From NCBI RefSeq assembly GCF_018613835.1, contig NZ_JAGGPM010000027.1, positions 1-64,000 on the forward strand: a DNA stretch of 64,000 nt. Reading direction: 5' to 3'. The stretch comes from Arthrobacter sp. ISL-5. GTDB taxonomy: Bacteria; Actinomycetota; Actinomycetes; Actinomycetales; Micrococcaceae. Under the pieces are notes generated by a model. It saw only the letters and a program-made list of their open reading frames with translations. It had not been told where the DNA came from and searched no databases. The position numbers and the translations under genes are program-made. Below, one piece after another: positions 8,933 to 18,534 of this stretch (its first letter is position 1; the number at the start of each line of letters is the position of its first letter).

Positions 8933-10276
8933 ATGACTGTCGTACCCCTGCCCCTGGCGCAGAACCACCCCGGCGACACCCTGATCCACGGAGCCGACGG
9001 CGGCTCCGAAGTGCGCCGTTCCGTTCTCCCCGGCGGCGTGCGGGTGCTGACCGAGGCGATGCCGGGCCAGCGGTCCGCGACCATCGGTTTCTGGGTCGGC
9101 GTGGGCTCCCGCGATGAGGCCCCGGGCCAGCACGGATCCACGCATTTCCTGGAGCACCTGCTGTTCAAGGGCACCAAGCGGCGCACCGCGCTCGAAATCG
9201 CGTCGGCGTTCGACGAAGTTGGCGGGGAATCGAATGCCGCCACCGCCAAGGAGAGCACCTGCTACTTCGCCCGCGTGCTGGACACCGACCTGCCCATGGC
9301 CATTGACGTGATCGCTGACATGATCACCGGCGCCGTGCTGGATCCTGCAGAGATGGAGCAGGAAAGGGACGTCATCCTGGAGGAAATCGCCATGGACAGC
9401 GATGACCCCACGGACGTTGCGCATGAGCATTTCGTCGCCGCGGTGCTCGGAACGCACCCGCTCGGACGGCCCATCGGCGGCACGCCGGAGGCCATCCGCG
9501 CCGTGGCCCGTGATTCAGTATGGGACCACTACCGGCGGTACTACCGACCCGACGAGCTCGTGATCACCGCCGCCGGCGGGCTGGAGCACGACGTCGTCTG
9601 CCGCCTCGTGGTGGATGCCCTCCATGCTGCCGGCTGGCCGCTTGAGCCCGGCGCGGCGCCGGTGGACCGCCGGTCCACGGAACGCGCGGACATCACCGGG
9701 ACGGCGGGCCTCCACGTGGTCAAGCGCCCGGTGGAGCAGGCCAACATCATCATGGGCTGCCCCACGATCGTGGCCACGGATGACCGCCGGTATGTCATGA
9801 GCGTGCTGAACGCCGTGCTGGGCGGCGGAATGTCCTCCCGGCTGTTCCAGGAGATCCGCGAGAAGCGCGGATTGGTCTACTCCACCTATTCCTTCGCCTC
9901 CTCCTACGCCGACGCCGGCTATTTCGGGATGTACGCCGGCTGCACGCCCACCAAGGTCCGCCAGGTGGTGGAACTCCTCGGGGCGGAACTCGACAAGCTC
10001 GCAGGCGGCGGCATTTCCGACGACGAACTCCGCAAAGCGGTCGGCCAGCTGTGCGGCGGAATCGTGCTGGCGCTGGAAGACACAGGGTCGCGCATGTCGC
10101 GGCTGGGCCGCGCAGAACTGGTGTCCGGCGAGTACCAGGACATCGACGAGACGCTCCGGCTCATCAAGGCCGTAACGGCCGGGCAGGTCCAGGAACTGGC
10201 CCGCGAACTTGCCGCCGCGCCCCGCACGGTGACGGTGGTCGGACCCTTCGAGGAGAGCGAAACCTTCGGCCTCTGA
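8933..10276 (+). CDS. M16 family zinc metallopeptidase (pitrilysin / processing-peptidase type)
   Basis: The 447-residue protein has the inverted zinc motif HFLEH at about residues 70-74, with the third ligand in the downstream ESTCYFARVLD / E-rich region typical of M16. A second, catalytically inactive M16 domain follows, with the family's GGGMSSRLFQEIREKRGLVY block at about residue 300. The gene regularly sits after pnp in actinobacteria and is often annotated as an insulinase-like peptidase; the natural substrate is not known. ATG 8933 is preferred to the TTG one codon earlier. A candidate -10 (TACGAT) lies at 8889. Confidence 0.9.
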   Translation: MTVVPLPLAQNHPGDTLIHGADGGSEVRRSVLPGGVRVLTEAMPGQRSATIGFWVGVGSRDEAPGQHGSTHFLEHLLFKGTKRRTALEIASAFDEVGGESNAATAKESTCYFARVLDTDLPMAIDVIADMITGAVLDPAEMEQERDVILEEIAMDSDDPTDVAHEHFVAAVLGTHPLGRPIGGTPEAIRAVARDSVWDHYRRYYRPDELVITAAGGLEHDVVCRLVVDALHAAGWPLEPGAAPVDRRSTERADITGTAGLHVVKRPVEQANIIMGCPTIVATDDRRYVMSVLNAVLGGGMSSRLFQEIREKRGLVYSTYSFASSYADAGYFGMYAGCTPTKVRQVVELLGAELDKLAGGGISDDELRKAVGQLCGGIVLALEDTGSRMSRLGRAELVSGEYQDIDETLRLIKAVTAGQVQELARELAAAPRTVTVVGPFEESETFGL

Positions 10277-10360
10277 CTTCATGCCCCTGCCGGCGGGCGC
10301 GTCTCTGGACACGTCCCGTGGTCGGGGCGATGATGGAGCCAACCCCACTCGGGAGGAAGA

Positions 10361-10822
10361 ATGGACCGTCCGCAACCGGGGTCAGCACACGAGGCGCTCG
10401 AGATTTTCGTCGGGCGCTGGCTAGGAACCACCGAGCTGGCCGCCTCCCACTGGGTGCCCGCCCGGACCGCCAACGCAGAGGTGACGTTTACCCGGGCCGC
10501 GGGCGGCTTTGCCGTCGTCCAGACCTACCGCCACACCGAGGCCGACGGCACCCACTTCGAGGGCCACGGTGTCTTCACCGTGGATCCTGACCACGATGAA
10601 ACCCTCTGGTACTACGTGGACAGCATGGGCCGGCCCCCGGCGGCGCCTTCGCGCGGCGTCTGGCATGATTCGACGCTGACCGTGGAGCGGCGCAGCGACC
10701 GCGGAACGGCCCGGCACACGTTCAGGGTGGACAAGGGTGTCCTGATCCACACCGCGGAACTCCGGCTGGGCGACGCCCAGGACTTCAGCCCGTTCATGAC
10801 GTCAATCTGCCACCGCGCCTGA
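10361..10822 (+). CDS. DUF1579-like protein
   Basis: The 153-residue product starts at an ATG after GGGAGGAAG. Its pattern is that of the DUF1579 / lipocalin-like group: an N-terminal 'FVGRWLGTTEL' block, alternating beta strands with 'EGHGVFTVD' and 'WYYVDSMG' in the middle, and no membrane segment. The function of the family is unknown; a small beta-barrel ligand-binding fold is commonly inferred. It is convergent with the next gene. Confidence 0.6.
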   Translation: MDRPQPGSAHEALEIFVGRWLGTTELAASHWVPARTANAEVTFTRAAGGFAVVQTYRHTEADGTHFEGHGVFTVDPDHDETLWYYVDSMGRPPAAPSRGVWHDSTLTVERRSDRGTARHTFRVDKGVLIHTAELRLGDAQDFSPFMTSICHRA

Positions 10823-10860
10823 CGGCGCGAACGGACACCTAAGGCCCGGCAGACAGCCAT

Positions 10861-11142
10861 TCAGCCGGCAGATTCCACAATCCGCGTCCGCGGTGCCCCG
10901 TGCAGGGCTGGGGCGGCGGTTGGGGAATTCCACACCTTCTGCTGAAGGTTGGCCAGCAGCGCCTCGGCCTGTTCCCGGCTCGCGAGGTCAAGTTCAACCA
11001 CCACGTAGTGCGGATCGTCCACCGGGCGGCTGATGCGGTGGGCGAGTACTCCCGAGGCCTTCCGGTTCACTGGGTCCCGATCGAATGCGGCTTTCCACAT
11101 CCGGAAGTCCTTGATTCCGTGTTCGATCTGAAGCGTGTACAT
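10861..11142 (-). CDS. Small hypothetical protein, ABM-like alpha/beta fold
   Basis: This 93-residue protein begins at the ATG at 11142, preceded by AAAGGA; longer in-frame extensions upstream enter the neighbouring promoter. The opening 'MYTLQIEHGIKDFRMWKAAFD' and the central 'HYVVVELDLASREQAEALLANL' give a beta-alpha-beta pattern like the dimeric alpha/beta barrels of the antibiotic biosynthesis monooxygenase superfamily. No catalytic residues can be named. It is divergent from the LuxR-type regulator and may share control with it. Confidence 0.6.
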   Translation of the reverse strand: MYTLQIEHGIKDFRMWKAAFDRDPVNRKASGVLAHRISRPVDDPHYVVVELDLASREQAEALLANLQQKVWNSPTAAPALHGAPRTRIVESAG

Positions 11143-11263
11143 TTCAATCCTTTCCGTCCATGGCCAAACGGTAGGCCTCCCCGGTGACGGCGCGGTATCC
11201 CAGAAATCTGGGCCGGAGCAGGCGAAAAGCTTGTTCGGCAGGGGGCCGGGCCATACTGTTTCC

Positions 11264-12394
11264 ATGACCACGAGTTGGGCGGTAAGCCGGAGCCTTGAAC
11301 GGATCGGTCAACTGTGCGGTGCACCCATGGACGACCATGAAATGCGCGCGGCGGTGCTGGCCGAGGTGGGCAGCATCGTTCCGTTCAGTTGGTTCGCGTG
11401 GCCCTTGGCGGACCCGGGGACCTGCACCGGCATGTCGCCTATGGCCCGCATTCCCTGCCCTCAGGAACTGCCCGCCCTGATCAGGTTGAAGTACCTGACT
11501 GCAGCCTGCCGCTGGACATCGCTCCTGGGCAGCGGCCCGCAGGCCGTCACCCTGCTGGCGGCAACCGGCGGCAACCCTGCCCTCAGCCCGTTGTGGGACG
11601 GCATCCTCCGCCGGTATGGGGTGACCGACGTCCTTTCCACCGTGTTCGGCGACAAGTACGGCTGCTGGGGCTGGCTTGACCTGTGGCGGTCCGGTGACGG
11701 GGGACCCTTCACTGACGCTGAATCCAGGTATTTGGCGACGGCGGCACCCGTCATTGCTGCCGGCTTGAGGAGGAGCCGGGCAGCACAGATGAGGCGGGAT
11801 GCCCGGCTCCGGCGCGGGGCGCGCGCAACGGAACCTGAGGAAGGACGTCCGGGACCCGGCTTGCCCGGACAGGCGGTCCTAACGCTGGACGCCGGGCTCG
11901 AAATAACCGGCCGGAGTGCCTCCGCCGCTGACTGGATCAGCCTGCTGCAGCCGGGGCCCCGCCCCTACGAGGCCGTTCCGGCCGAGGTTTTCAACGTCGC
12001 CGCGCAGCTGCTGGCCCGCGAGGCCGGGGTGGATTCCCATGCGGCGTCGGCCCGGGTGCCCATCGGTTTTGGCCAGTGGGCAGTGCTCAGGTCATTCCGG
12101 ATGGAGGTGGGGAAAGACGGCGAAGCGCCGCTGGCGGTGACTATCCAGGAATGCCCCGCGGCCGAGAGGCTGGAGGTGTTTGCCCGGTGCTTTGGCCTGA
12201 CGCCACGGCAGCGGAGCCTGCTGGACCTGGCCGCTAGTGGACTGGACACGGCTGCAATGGCGGCTTCCCTCGGCATCAGCCACTACACGGTGCAGGACCA
12301 GTTCAAGGCGGTCTTTGCCGCGTGCGGGGTCCGGAGCAGGAACTCCCTGCTGGCTCTGGCCCTCGGGACGGAGGCCGGCGCGCCGTCGGCATGA
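11264..12394 (+). CDS. LuxR-family transcriptional regulator
   Basis: The 376-residue protein ends in a LuxR/FixJ-type helix-turn-helix: 'LTPRQRSLLDLAASGLDTAAMA' then 'LGISHYTVQDQFKAVFAACGV' at about residues 312-360. The N-terminal 200 residues resemble no sensor I can name, though a GAF-like fold is possible. I chose ATG 11264: a CATACT -10-like hexamer ends 6 nt upstream, which would make the mRNA leaderless. Its ligand and targets are unknown; the divergent small gene at 10861-11142 is a candidate target. Confidence 0.8.
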   Translation: MTTSWAVSRSLERIGQLCGAPMDDHEMRAAVLAEVGSIVPFSWFAWPLADPGTCTGMSPMARIPCPQELPALIRLKYLTAACRWTSLLGSGPQAVTLLAATGGNPALSPLWDGILRRYGVTDVLSTVFGDKYGCWGWLDLWRSGDGGPFTDAESRYLATAAPVIAAGLRRSRAAQMRRDARLRRGARATEPEEGRPGPGLPGQAVLTLDAGLEITGRSASAADWISLLQPGPRPYEAVPAEVFNVAAQLLAREAGVDSHAASARVPIGFGQWAVLRSFRMEVGKDGEAPLAVTIQECPAAERLEVFARCFGLTPRQRSLLDLAASGLDTAAMAASLGISHYTVQDQFKAVFAACGVRSRNSLLALALGTEAGAPSA

Positions 12395-12432
12395 CGAACT
12401 GGCTGGCGGGATCCCTGCCTCGGGCAAACTGC

Positions 12433-12699
12433 CTAGCCGCCGGCAAACGGCGGCAGCACGTCCACTACGTCGTCCGGGCCCAGGACAACCGTCCGGTCCC
12501 GGACGGCGACTTCGTTGAGCAGGAAGCTGCTTCTGGCCAGGATCCGCTCCAGCGGGGGAGTTCCGGCCGGCGGCATGGGACGTTCGACGTCGAGCACTGC
12601 GGCGAGCAGCGCTTCCACCGTCGTGCCGGGAGGAAGTTCGAAGCGCTCCTCGTCGACGCCTGCCGCGGCGCGCGCGGCGGCGAAGTACCTTACATTCAA
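12433..12699 (-). CDS. moaD: MoaD/ThiS family sulfur carrier, molybdopterin synthase small subunit
   Basis: The 88-residue beta-grasp protein ends in PPFAGG. The terminal Gly-Gly is thiocarboxylated and donates sulfur for molybdopterin formation with MoaE. The start 'MNVRYFAAARAAAG' matches MoaD. It lies 4 nt downstream of moaA, so the two form a leftward operon. The tail-to-tail neighbour is the LuxR gene. Confidence 0.9.
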   Translation of the reverse strand: MNVRYFAAARAAAGVDEERFELPPGTTVEALLAAVLDVERPMPPAGTPPLERILARSSFLLNEVAVRDRTVVLGPDDVVDVLPPFAGG

Positions 12700-12703
12700 C
12701 GGT

Positions 12704-13837
12704 TCATCCTCCGATGGCGCTCATGCTGCGGTCCGGCTGGACGAAGTCCGGGGCATCGAGTCCCACGTGGTCCATCCCGTGGGCTTTCGGCTTGATCCAC
12801 ATCGCGTCCTGCCAGCGCTCGGCCAGCTGCTGGTCGCCGGCGCCCTCCCGGAGCAGCCCGAGCAGGTCGATCTCCTCGCGGGAGAACAGGCAGCTCATGA
12901 TCTTGCCCTCCGCCGTGATCCGGGTCCGGCGGCAGTCCGAACAGAACGGTTCGGTGACCGAGGCGATGATGCCCACGGTTCCCAGCACGGGCCCTGCGGC
13001 TTCAACCGAACCGGCCACCCGGCGTCGTACTTCAAAACGTTCGGCGGGCGCACCGTCGCGTTCCCGCGGATCCGGGCTGAGGACGTACTCGGCCGAGAGC
13101 AGCTCCCGGATTTCCGACGCCGTGATCATGTCCCGGCGCGTCCAGCCGTGGTCGGCGTCGAGCGGCATCTGCTCGATGAACCGCAGTTCATAGCCGCGCT
13201 CCAGTGCCCAGGCCAGCAGCGACGGCGACTCGGCGTCATTGATGCCCCGCATCAGCACCGCATTGATCTTGACCGGGCCCAGGCCAGCCGCCCAGGCGGC
13301 GTCCACACCCGCCAGGACGCGGTCCAGGAAGGGGCGCCGGGTCAGCTTGGTAAAGGTTTCCTCGTGCAGGGAGTCGAGGGAGACATTGATGCGCGTCAGC
13401 CCGGCAGCCTTCAGCGCGGCCGCCTTCTTGTCCAAGCCCACACCGTTGGTGGTCATGGAGATCGGAAGCTCGGGGTGGGCCTGCCGGAGGGCGGCAATGA
13501 TGTCGATGAGGTCGGCCCTGACCAGCGGTTCCCCTCCGGTGAGGCGAAGCTCGCGCACGCCCAGCAGATCTACGCCGATCCCGACGATCCGGATGATTTC
13601 CGCGGCAGACATGACGGCCTGCTTGGCCAGCCATTCAAGCCCCTCCGCCGGCATGCAGTAGGTGCACCGCAGGTTGCACTTGTCCGTGAGGGAAAGCCTC
13701 ATGTCCGTGGCACGGCGCCCGTAGCGGTCCGCAAGCCCCTCGGGAGCATCAGCCGGGCGGGCAGCAGGAAGGGGCTGCGCTCCCGGAACCGGGGTGCCTC
13801 CTTCGCGGGGCTGCGGGATGCCAAGCTGAACACTCAT
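12704..13837 (-). CDS. moaA: GTP 3',8-cyclase, radical SAM
   Basis: This 377-residue enzyme catalyses the first step of molybdenum cofactor synthesis from GTP. The radical-SAM cluster motif is CNLRCTYC near residues 55-62. A second [4Fe-4S] site is formed by the C-terminal CSDC...C spacing at about residues 296-313, and the protein ends with the Gly-Gly needed for activity. The first 40 residues are a Pro/Ala-rich extension. The ATG at 13837 is preceded 6 nt upstream by TAGCCT, predicting a leaderless transcript. Together with moaD it forms the leftward half of the Moco cluster. Confidence 0.95.
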   Translation of the reverse strand: MSVQLGIPQPREGGTPVPGAQPLPAARPADAPEGLADRYGRRATDMRLSLTDKCNLRCTYCMPAEGLEWLAKQAVMSAAEIIRIVGIGVDLLGVRELRLTGGEPLVRADLIDIIAALRQAHPELPISMTTNGVGLDKKAAALKAAGLTRINVSLDSLHEETFTKLTRRPFLDRVLAGVDAAWAAGLGPVKINAVLMRGINDAESPSLLAWALERGYELRFIEQMPLDADHGWTRRDMITASEIRELLSAEYVLSPDPRERDGAPAERFEVRRRVAGSVEAAGPVLGTVGIIASVTEPFCSDCRRTRITAEGKIMSCLFSREEIDLLGLLREGAGDQQLAERWQDAMWIKPKAHGMDHVGLDAPDFVQPDRSMSAIGG

Positions 13838-13970
13838 GAATTCAGGCTACGCCACGCGGGGGCCATCGTTCACGCCCGTGACTCCGCGCCCGGCAGCGGC
13901 ATGCGGGACGGACCGGGTCCTCGCGGACTGACGCGGTGCCAACCGCATGCATCGAAACTATGCTGGAAGT
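13838..13970. promoter_or_regulatory. Divergent Moco promoters (moaA and oxidoreductase operon)
   Basis: Leftward, TAGCCT at 13844-13849 lies 6 nt from the moaA ATG. Rightward, TATGCT at 13959-13964 lies 6 nt from the GTG at 13971. Both starts therefore look leaderless. I see no riboswitch-like structure that would suggest a Moco aptamer. Confidence 0.6.
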
Positions 13971-15635
13971 GTGAACGAGTCCCAGCCAGCCGGACCCGGG
14001 GCGGCAGCCGGACAACAGGACCACCCCGACGCGAAACCACGGCCAACCGACGCCGTACACGGGGGACCGGACGAAGCAGGGGCAGCCTCCGAAACACGCC
14101 GGCGGGTGACGCGCCGATGGGCCGCGGCCTGCGGTGCCGTGGCGGCGGGCACGGGACTCGTGGCCAGCGAACTCATCGCCGGATTCGTCAGCCCCTCCCT
14201 CTCAACCATGACCGCTCTGGGCGGTGCCGTCATCGATGCCGTTCCGCCGGGCGTCAAGGACTGGGCAGTTGCGCTGTTCGGCACAGCGGACAAGCTCGCA
14301 CTGCTGGCGGGCATGGCCCTGGTGATCGCAGCCGTCGCCGCGGTGTCGGGCGTGGTTGAGCTGCGCCGGCGCTTCGCGGGCGCCGCGATATTCGCCGTCT
14401 TCGGCATCGTGGGCCTGGCAGCGGTCCTGACACGCGCCCAGGTGACCGTCAGCGCCGTCGTGCTTCCTGTGCTTGCCGCCGGCATCGCCGTGCTGGTGCT
14501 CCGGAGACTGATCGGACGGCTGACCGCATGGGAGGCCAGCCAGCAGGGCGCGGCGGCTGACCTGCCCGCCCGGCGCGGCTTCTTCCAGCTGCTGGGCGGC
14601 ACCGCCGCGGCTGTCATCGTGGGAGGCGCCCTTGCCACCGCCTGGCGGGGAGGCGCCGCCGGCGTCAACGAGCTCCGCCGGACCTTGGGGCTGCCGACGC
14701 CAAGGCTCCCGGCGGCCGCCATTCCGGCCGGCGCCGAAATCGGCCTGGACGGGATGGAACCGCTCGTCACGCCGAACCCCGAGTTTTACCGCATCGACAC
14801 CGCGCTGTCCGTCCCGGTCATCGATCCGCGCGAGTGGCGGCTCAGGGTCACCGGGCTGGTGGACCGTGAAGTCGAAATCGATTTCGCAACCCTGCTGGCC
14901 AAGCCGATGACCGAGCGCCATGTGACCATCGCCTGCGTGTCCAACGAGGTGGGCGGCGATCTGATCGGCAATGCGCGGTGGCTCGGCTGGCCCGTCCGGG
15001 AGCTGCTGGCGATGGCAGGCCCGAAGCCGGGCGCGGACATGGTGCTGTCCAGGAGCTCGGACGGCTGGACCGCCGGCACTCCGCTGGACGTCCTCACGGA
15101 CGGCCGGGACGCCCTGCTCGCCGTGGGCATGAACGGCGAGCCGCTCCCGCTGGAACACGGGTTTCCGGTCCGCATGATCGTCCCCGGCCTCTACGGGTAC
15201 GTGTCAGCCACGAAATGGCTCACTGAACTCAAGGTCACCAGGTTCGCCGACGACGTCGCCTACTGGACGCCGCGCGGCTGGTCCGCGCGCGGACCCATCA
15301 AGATCTCCTCGCGCATCGACGTCCCCCGGAACGGCAGGTCCGCGGCCCCGGGCCGCGTGGCGTTCGGCGGCGTGGCGTGGGCGCAGCACACCGGAATCGG
15401 GAAGGTGGAGCTGAGGGTTGACCGCGGGAGCTGGCAGCAGGCAGACCTTGCTCCCGGCATCTCCGTGGACACCTGGTACCAGTGGCAGCTCGGCATCGAC
15501 CTGCAGCCGGGACAGCACGAAGTCCAGGTGCGGGCCACCGACCTTCGCGGTGCCGTGCAAATCGAGGAGCACCGCTCCGTTGCCCCGGACGGCGCCACCG
15601 GCTTCCACACCATTAGAGTTGACGTAAACCCGTAG
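13971..15635 (+). CDS. Membrane-anchored molybdopterin-dependent oxidoreductase (sulfite oxidase family)
   Basis: The 554-residue protein has an N-terminal block of about 4-5 hydrophobic helices (residues 45-215), then an oxidoreductase molybdopterin-binding domain. The Mo-ligand cysteine is in 'IACVSNEVGG' at about residue 323, and 'YGYVSATKWLTELKVTRF' follows. The C-terminus is a sulfite-oxidase-type dimerisation (immunoglobulin-like) domain. GTG 13971 is supported by a TATGCT -10 six nt upstream; an ATG at 13947 lies upstream of that -10. The natural substrate is unknown. It is the probable client of the cofactor genes that follow. Confidence 0.85.
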   Translation: MNESQPAGPGAAAGQQDHPDAKPRPTDAVHGGPDEAGAASETRRRVTRRWAAACGAVAAGTGLVASELIAGFVSPSLSTMTALGGAVIDAVPPGVKDWAVALFGTADKLALLAGMALVIAAVAAVSGVVELRRRFAGAAIFAVFGIVGLAAVLTRAQVTVSAVVLPVLAAGIAVLVLRRLIGRLTAWEASQQGAAADLPARRGFFQLLGGTAAAVIVGGALATAWRGGAAGVNELRRTLGLPTPRLPAAAIPAGAEIGLDGMEPLVTPNPEFYRIDTALSVPVIDPREWRLRVTGLVDREVEIDFATLLAKPMTERHVTIACVSNEVGGDLIGNARWLGWPVRELLAMAGPKPGADMVLSRSSDGWTAGTPLDVLTDGRDALLAVGMNGEPLPLEHGFPVRMIVPGLYGYVSATKWLTELKVTRFADDVAYWTPRGWSARGPIKISSRIDVPRNGRSAAPGRVAFGGVAWAQHTGIGKVELRVDRGSWQQADLAPGISVDTWYQWQLGIDLQPGQHEVQVRATDLRGAVQIEEHRSVAPDGATGFHTIRVDVNP

Positions 15636-15657
15636 CCGCCGCACCGAAGGCAGGATC

Positions 15658-16932
15658 ATGCACAGCCACCCGCAGCCGCACGCCACTGCCACCAGCGCCG
15701 ACCCTCATGCCAACCACACGCACACGCATTCGCACCGGAGCGTGGCGGAACACCGGCAGGCCGTCCGGGAACTCCTGGAACCGCTCGCGGCCGGACGCAG
15801 CCAACGGCTTCCCCTCGTCCAGGCATTGGGCCGCGGGCTGGCCGAGACCGTCACGGCGCCGCGGAGCCTGCCTCCCTTCGCAAACTCCCAGATGGACGGC
15901 TTTGCCATCCGCTCCGGTGACGTGCCCGACGGCGGCGCGGAACTGCGCGTGGTTGCTCCCGTTCCGGCCGGCGCCAGCCCTGCAGCCCTGCAACCGGGCA
16001 CGGCAGCCCCGATCATGACGGGGGCCATGGTCCCCGCCGGAGCCGACGCCGTCGTACCTGTCGAACGGGCCGTTCCGGCCGCGTTCCCCGCCCCCGGCGA
16101 AGAGGCCGCGGTGTGGTTGCCCCCGGCGGCTGCGGGGACGTTCATCCGCGACGCAGGCAGCGACATCGAGGCGGGCGAACGCGCCCTCGCCGCGGGCACA
16201 TTCCTGGGGCCCGGGCAGCTGGGTCTGCTGGCCGCCCTGGGGCTGGCGGACGTCCTGGTCCACCGTCCGCCGGCGGTTCTCCTCGTCACCACCGGCGACG
16301 AGGTGGTGGAACCCGGCGAACCGCTGGAGGCTGGCAAGATCTACGACGCCAACGGCACGCTGCTGGAGACCGCGCTGCGGCAGGCCGGGCTGGCCGTGGT
16401 CCGGGCAGGCATCTCCACCGACAACCCGGCGGAGCTCCGGAGCCTCCTGCGCAGCCACACGGCTGCCGTGGACCTCATCGTCACCACCGGCGGAGTCAGC
16501 AAGGGCGCCTACGAGGTGGTGCGGCAGGCCATGGACGGCCAGGACGTGGCATTTCAGCACGTGGCCATGCAGCCCGGCGGTCCGCAGGGACTCGGAACGT
16601 TCGACGGCGTCCCCCTCCTGGGGTTCCCGGGGAACCCGGTCAGTTGCCTCGTCTCCTTCGAGATGTTCCTTCGTCCCGTCCTCAGCGAACTGTTCGGGTC
16701 GCCGCATCCGAGGACCGTGATCCGCGCCCGGCTCGCGCAGCCGCTGACGTCCCCGGCGGGCAAGCACCAGATACGGCGCGGGACCCTGCTGCCGGACGGA
16801 ACAGTGCGGCTGGAGGGCGGCGAAAGCTCCCACCTGGTCCGGGCGCTCGCACAGTCAAACGCACTGGTCCACGTACCTGTTGGAGTCTCTGCGCTCGCCG
16901 AGGGCGCCGAAGTGGAAGTATGGATGTTGTGA
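15658..16932 (+). CDS. moeA: Molybdopterin molybdotransferase
   Basis: This 424-residue enzyme inserts molybdate into adenylated molybdopterin. Clear blocks are [14 protein letters not shown] (about residue 75), the central [11 protein letters not shown]...YDANG strand (about residue 218), [11 protein letters not shown] (about 278) and [14 protein letters not shown] (about 322). The first 25 residues are strikingly His-rich (HSHPQPH...[11 protein letters not shown]), which is not part of the usual MoeA fold and may bind metal. It overlaps moaC by 13 nt. Confidence 0.95.
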   Translation: MHSHPQPHATATSADPHANHTHTHSHRSVAEHRQAVRELLEPLAAGRSQRLPLVQALGRGLAETVTAPRSLPPFANSQMDGFAIRSGDVPDGGAELRVVAPVPAGASPAALQPGTAAPIMTGAMVPAGADAVVPVERAVPAAFPAPGEEAAVWLPPAAAGTFIRDAGSDIEAGERALAAGTFLGPGQLGLLAALGLADVLVHRPPAVLLVTTGDEVVEPGEPLEAGKIYDANGTLLETALRQAGLAVVRAGISTDNPAELRSLLRSHTAAVDLIVTTGGVSKGAYEVVRQAMDGQDVAFQHVAMQPGGPQGLGTFDGVPLLGFPGNPVSCLVSFEMFLRPVLSELFGSPHPRTVIRARLAQPLTSPAGKHQIRRGTLLPDGTVRLEGGESSHLVRALAQSNALVHVPVGVSALAEGAEVEVWML

Positions 16933-17414
16933 CTGCACAAAATGACAACGCCGGGCTGACGCACCTCCGCCGTGACGGCACCGCCCAGATGGTGGACGTC
17001 TCGGGAAAACCGGAGACCACCCGCGAGGCCACGGCCACCGCAACGGTCCGAAGCACCCCGGAGGTCCTGGCACTGCTCGGTTCCGGCGGCCTGCCCAAGG
17101 GCGATGCCCTGGCCGTCGCCAGGGTCGCCGGAATCATGGCGGCCAAGAAAACCCCGGAACTCATTCCGCTGTGCCATCCGCTGCCGATTTCGAAGGTCAC
17201 GGTCGACTTCGAACTGGGTGCGGAGGCCGTGGAAATCCTGGCCACCGTGAAGACCAGGGGAGTCACCGGCGTCGAAATGGAGGCCCTGACCGCCGCCTCC
17301 GTCGCAGCGCTGAGCGTCTACGACATGATCAAGGCCGTGGACAAGCATGCAGTCCTGACGGACATCAAAGTGCTCGCCAAAAGCGGCGGCAAGAGCGGGG
17401 ACTGGACACTGTGA
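16920..17414 (+). CDS. moaC: Cyclic pyranopterin monophosphate synthase
   Basis: The 164-residue product of moaC acts after MoaA to form cPMP. Conserved features are [15 protein letters not shown] at about residues 78-92 and [23 protein letters not shown]...KAVD at about 115-142. ATG 16920 lies inside the 3' end of moeA; GTG 16929 is a possible alternative start. Its stop overlaps the next gene as GTGA. Confidence 0.95.
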   Translation: MDVVTAQNDNAGLTHLRRDGTAQMVDVSGKPETTREATATATVRSTPEVLALLGSGGLPKGDALAVARVAGIMAAKKTPELIPLCHPLPISKVTVDFELGAEAVEILATVKTRGVTGVEMEALTAASVAALSVYDMIKAVDKHAVLTDIKVLAKSGGKSGDWTL

Positions 17415-17935
17415 GCAACGCTTCGGCTAATTCAAAGCCCCACGTCCACGGGGAGGTGCAGGGCCGGAAGGCCGGCGTCGTCATTGCCTCGACGCGGGCC
17501 GCCGCCGGCATTTACCGCGACGAAACCGGACCGGTCATCATCGACTGGCTCACCGAACACGGTTTCGAGCCGTTTCCGGCCATGGTGGTGCCCGACGGCG
17601 AACCGGTGGGAGCCGCGATCCGCGCGCTCCTGACCCAGCAACCCGCCGTCGTCATCACCAGCGGCGGCACCGGGCTGAGCCCCGATGACCGCACGCCGGA
17701 AATGACGCTGCCGCTGCTGGACCGGGAAATCCCGGGCATCATGGAGGGAATCCGGCAGGCCGGGATCGCCAAGACGCCGCATGCCATGCTCAGCCGGGGG
17801 CATGCCGGCGCGGCCGGACGGACATTCATCGTTAATCTGCCGGGATCACCAAAGGGCGTCATGGACGGACTGTCCGTGCTGGATCCGGTGATCGGGCACC
17901 TGTGCGACCAGTTGGAGGGCGGACATGGCCATTGA
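17411..17935 (+). CDS. moaB: MogA/MoaB family molybdenum cofactor biosynthesis protein
   Basis: The 174-residue protein has the MPT-binding signature [15 protein letters not shown] at about residues 82-96 and the PGSPKGV segment near the C-terminus. It adenylates molybdopterin before MoeA inserts molybdenum. The GTG at 17411 overlaps the moaC stop by 4 nt, and the C-terminus overlaps moaE by 11 nt, so this is a tightly coupled operon. MogA and MoaB cannot be told apart by eye. Confidence 0.92.
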   Translation: MSNASANSKPHVHGEVQGRKAGVVIASTRAAAGIYRDETGPVIIDWLTEHGFEPFPAMVVPDGEPVGAAIRALLTQQPAVVITSGGTGLSPDDRTPEMTLPLLDREIPGIMEGIRQAGIAKTPHAMLSRGHAGAAGRTFIVNLPGSPKGVMDGLSVLDPVIGHLCDQLEGGHGH

Positions 17936-18413
17936 ACCATCACTGACGGGACCATCATTCTCGGGACCGACAATCGAAGTAGTGCACGCGGCGCTGAGCG
18001 CGGAGCCCATCTCCGTGGACCAGGCCATCGCCGCCGTGGAGTCGGACACCGCCGGCGCCGTGGTCAGCTTCAGCGGCGTGGTGCGGAACCACGACGGCGG
18101 CAAGCCGGTTGACCGGCTCAGCTACAGCGCGCACCCCACGGCACACCAGGTGATGGCCGACGTCGTGGCGCAGCTGGTGGCTGAGCACGAGGCTGCCGCC
18201 GGCGCCGCCACGCCGCCCGTCCGGATCTGGGCCGCGCACCGGGTGGGCTCCCTGGAAATCGGCGAACCGGCCCTGGTCTGCGCTGTGTCAGCTGCACACC
18301 GCGGGCAGGCCTTCGCCGTGTGCTCCGAACTCGTGGACCGCATCAAGGCGCAGGTCCCCATCTGGAAGGAACAGTTCTTCAGCGACGGCACCGTGGAGTG
18401 GGTCGGGGCCTAG
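17925..18413 (+). CDS. moaE: Molybdopterin synthase large (catalytic) subunit
   Basis: This 162-residue protein converts cPMP to molybdopterin together with MoaD. Recognisable blocks: GAVVSFSGVVRNHDGG (about residues 43-58), AHRVGSLEIGEPAL (about 104) and the catalytic-lysine region VPIWKEQFF (about 144). About 20 extra residues precede the domain. The stop codon lies in the first copy of a perfect 15-bp tandem duplication. Confidence 0.95.
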   Translation: MAIEPSLTGPSFSGPTIEVVHAALSAEPISVDQAIAAVESDTAGAVVSFSGVVRNHDGGKPVDRLSYSAHPTAHQVMADVVAQLVAEHEAAAGAATPPVRIWAAHRVGSLEIGEPALVCAVSAAHRGQAFAVCSELVDRIKAQVPIWKEQFFSDGTVEWVGA

Positions 18414-18431
18414 GTAGTCGGGGCCTAGGTA
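18402..18431 (+). repeat. 15-bp tandem duplication spanning the moaE stop codon
   Basis: GTCGGGGCCTAGGTA occurs twice with no mismatch. The first copy contains the moaE TAG, and the second lies just after it and carries a second in-frame TAG. Confidence 0.95.
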
Positions 18432-18534
18432 CAGGGCCGGAGGCCAGGCGGCGTTCCTTGTCCGCGGCCGCACGTGAGGTAACGCATGGCGTCCGGTTCC
18501 TTTGGCCGGGCGGGCGAAAGGTAGTGTTGAATCC

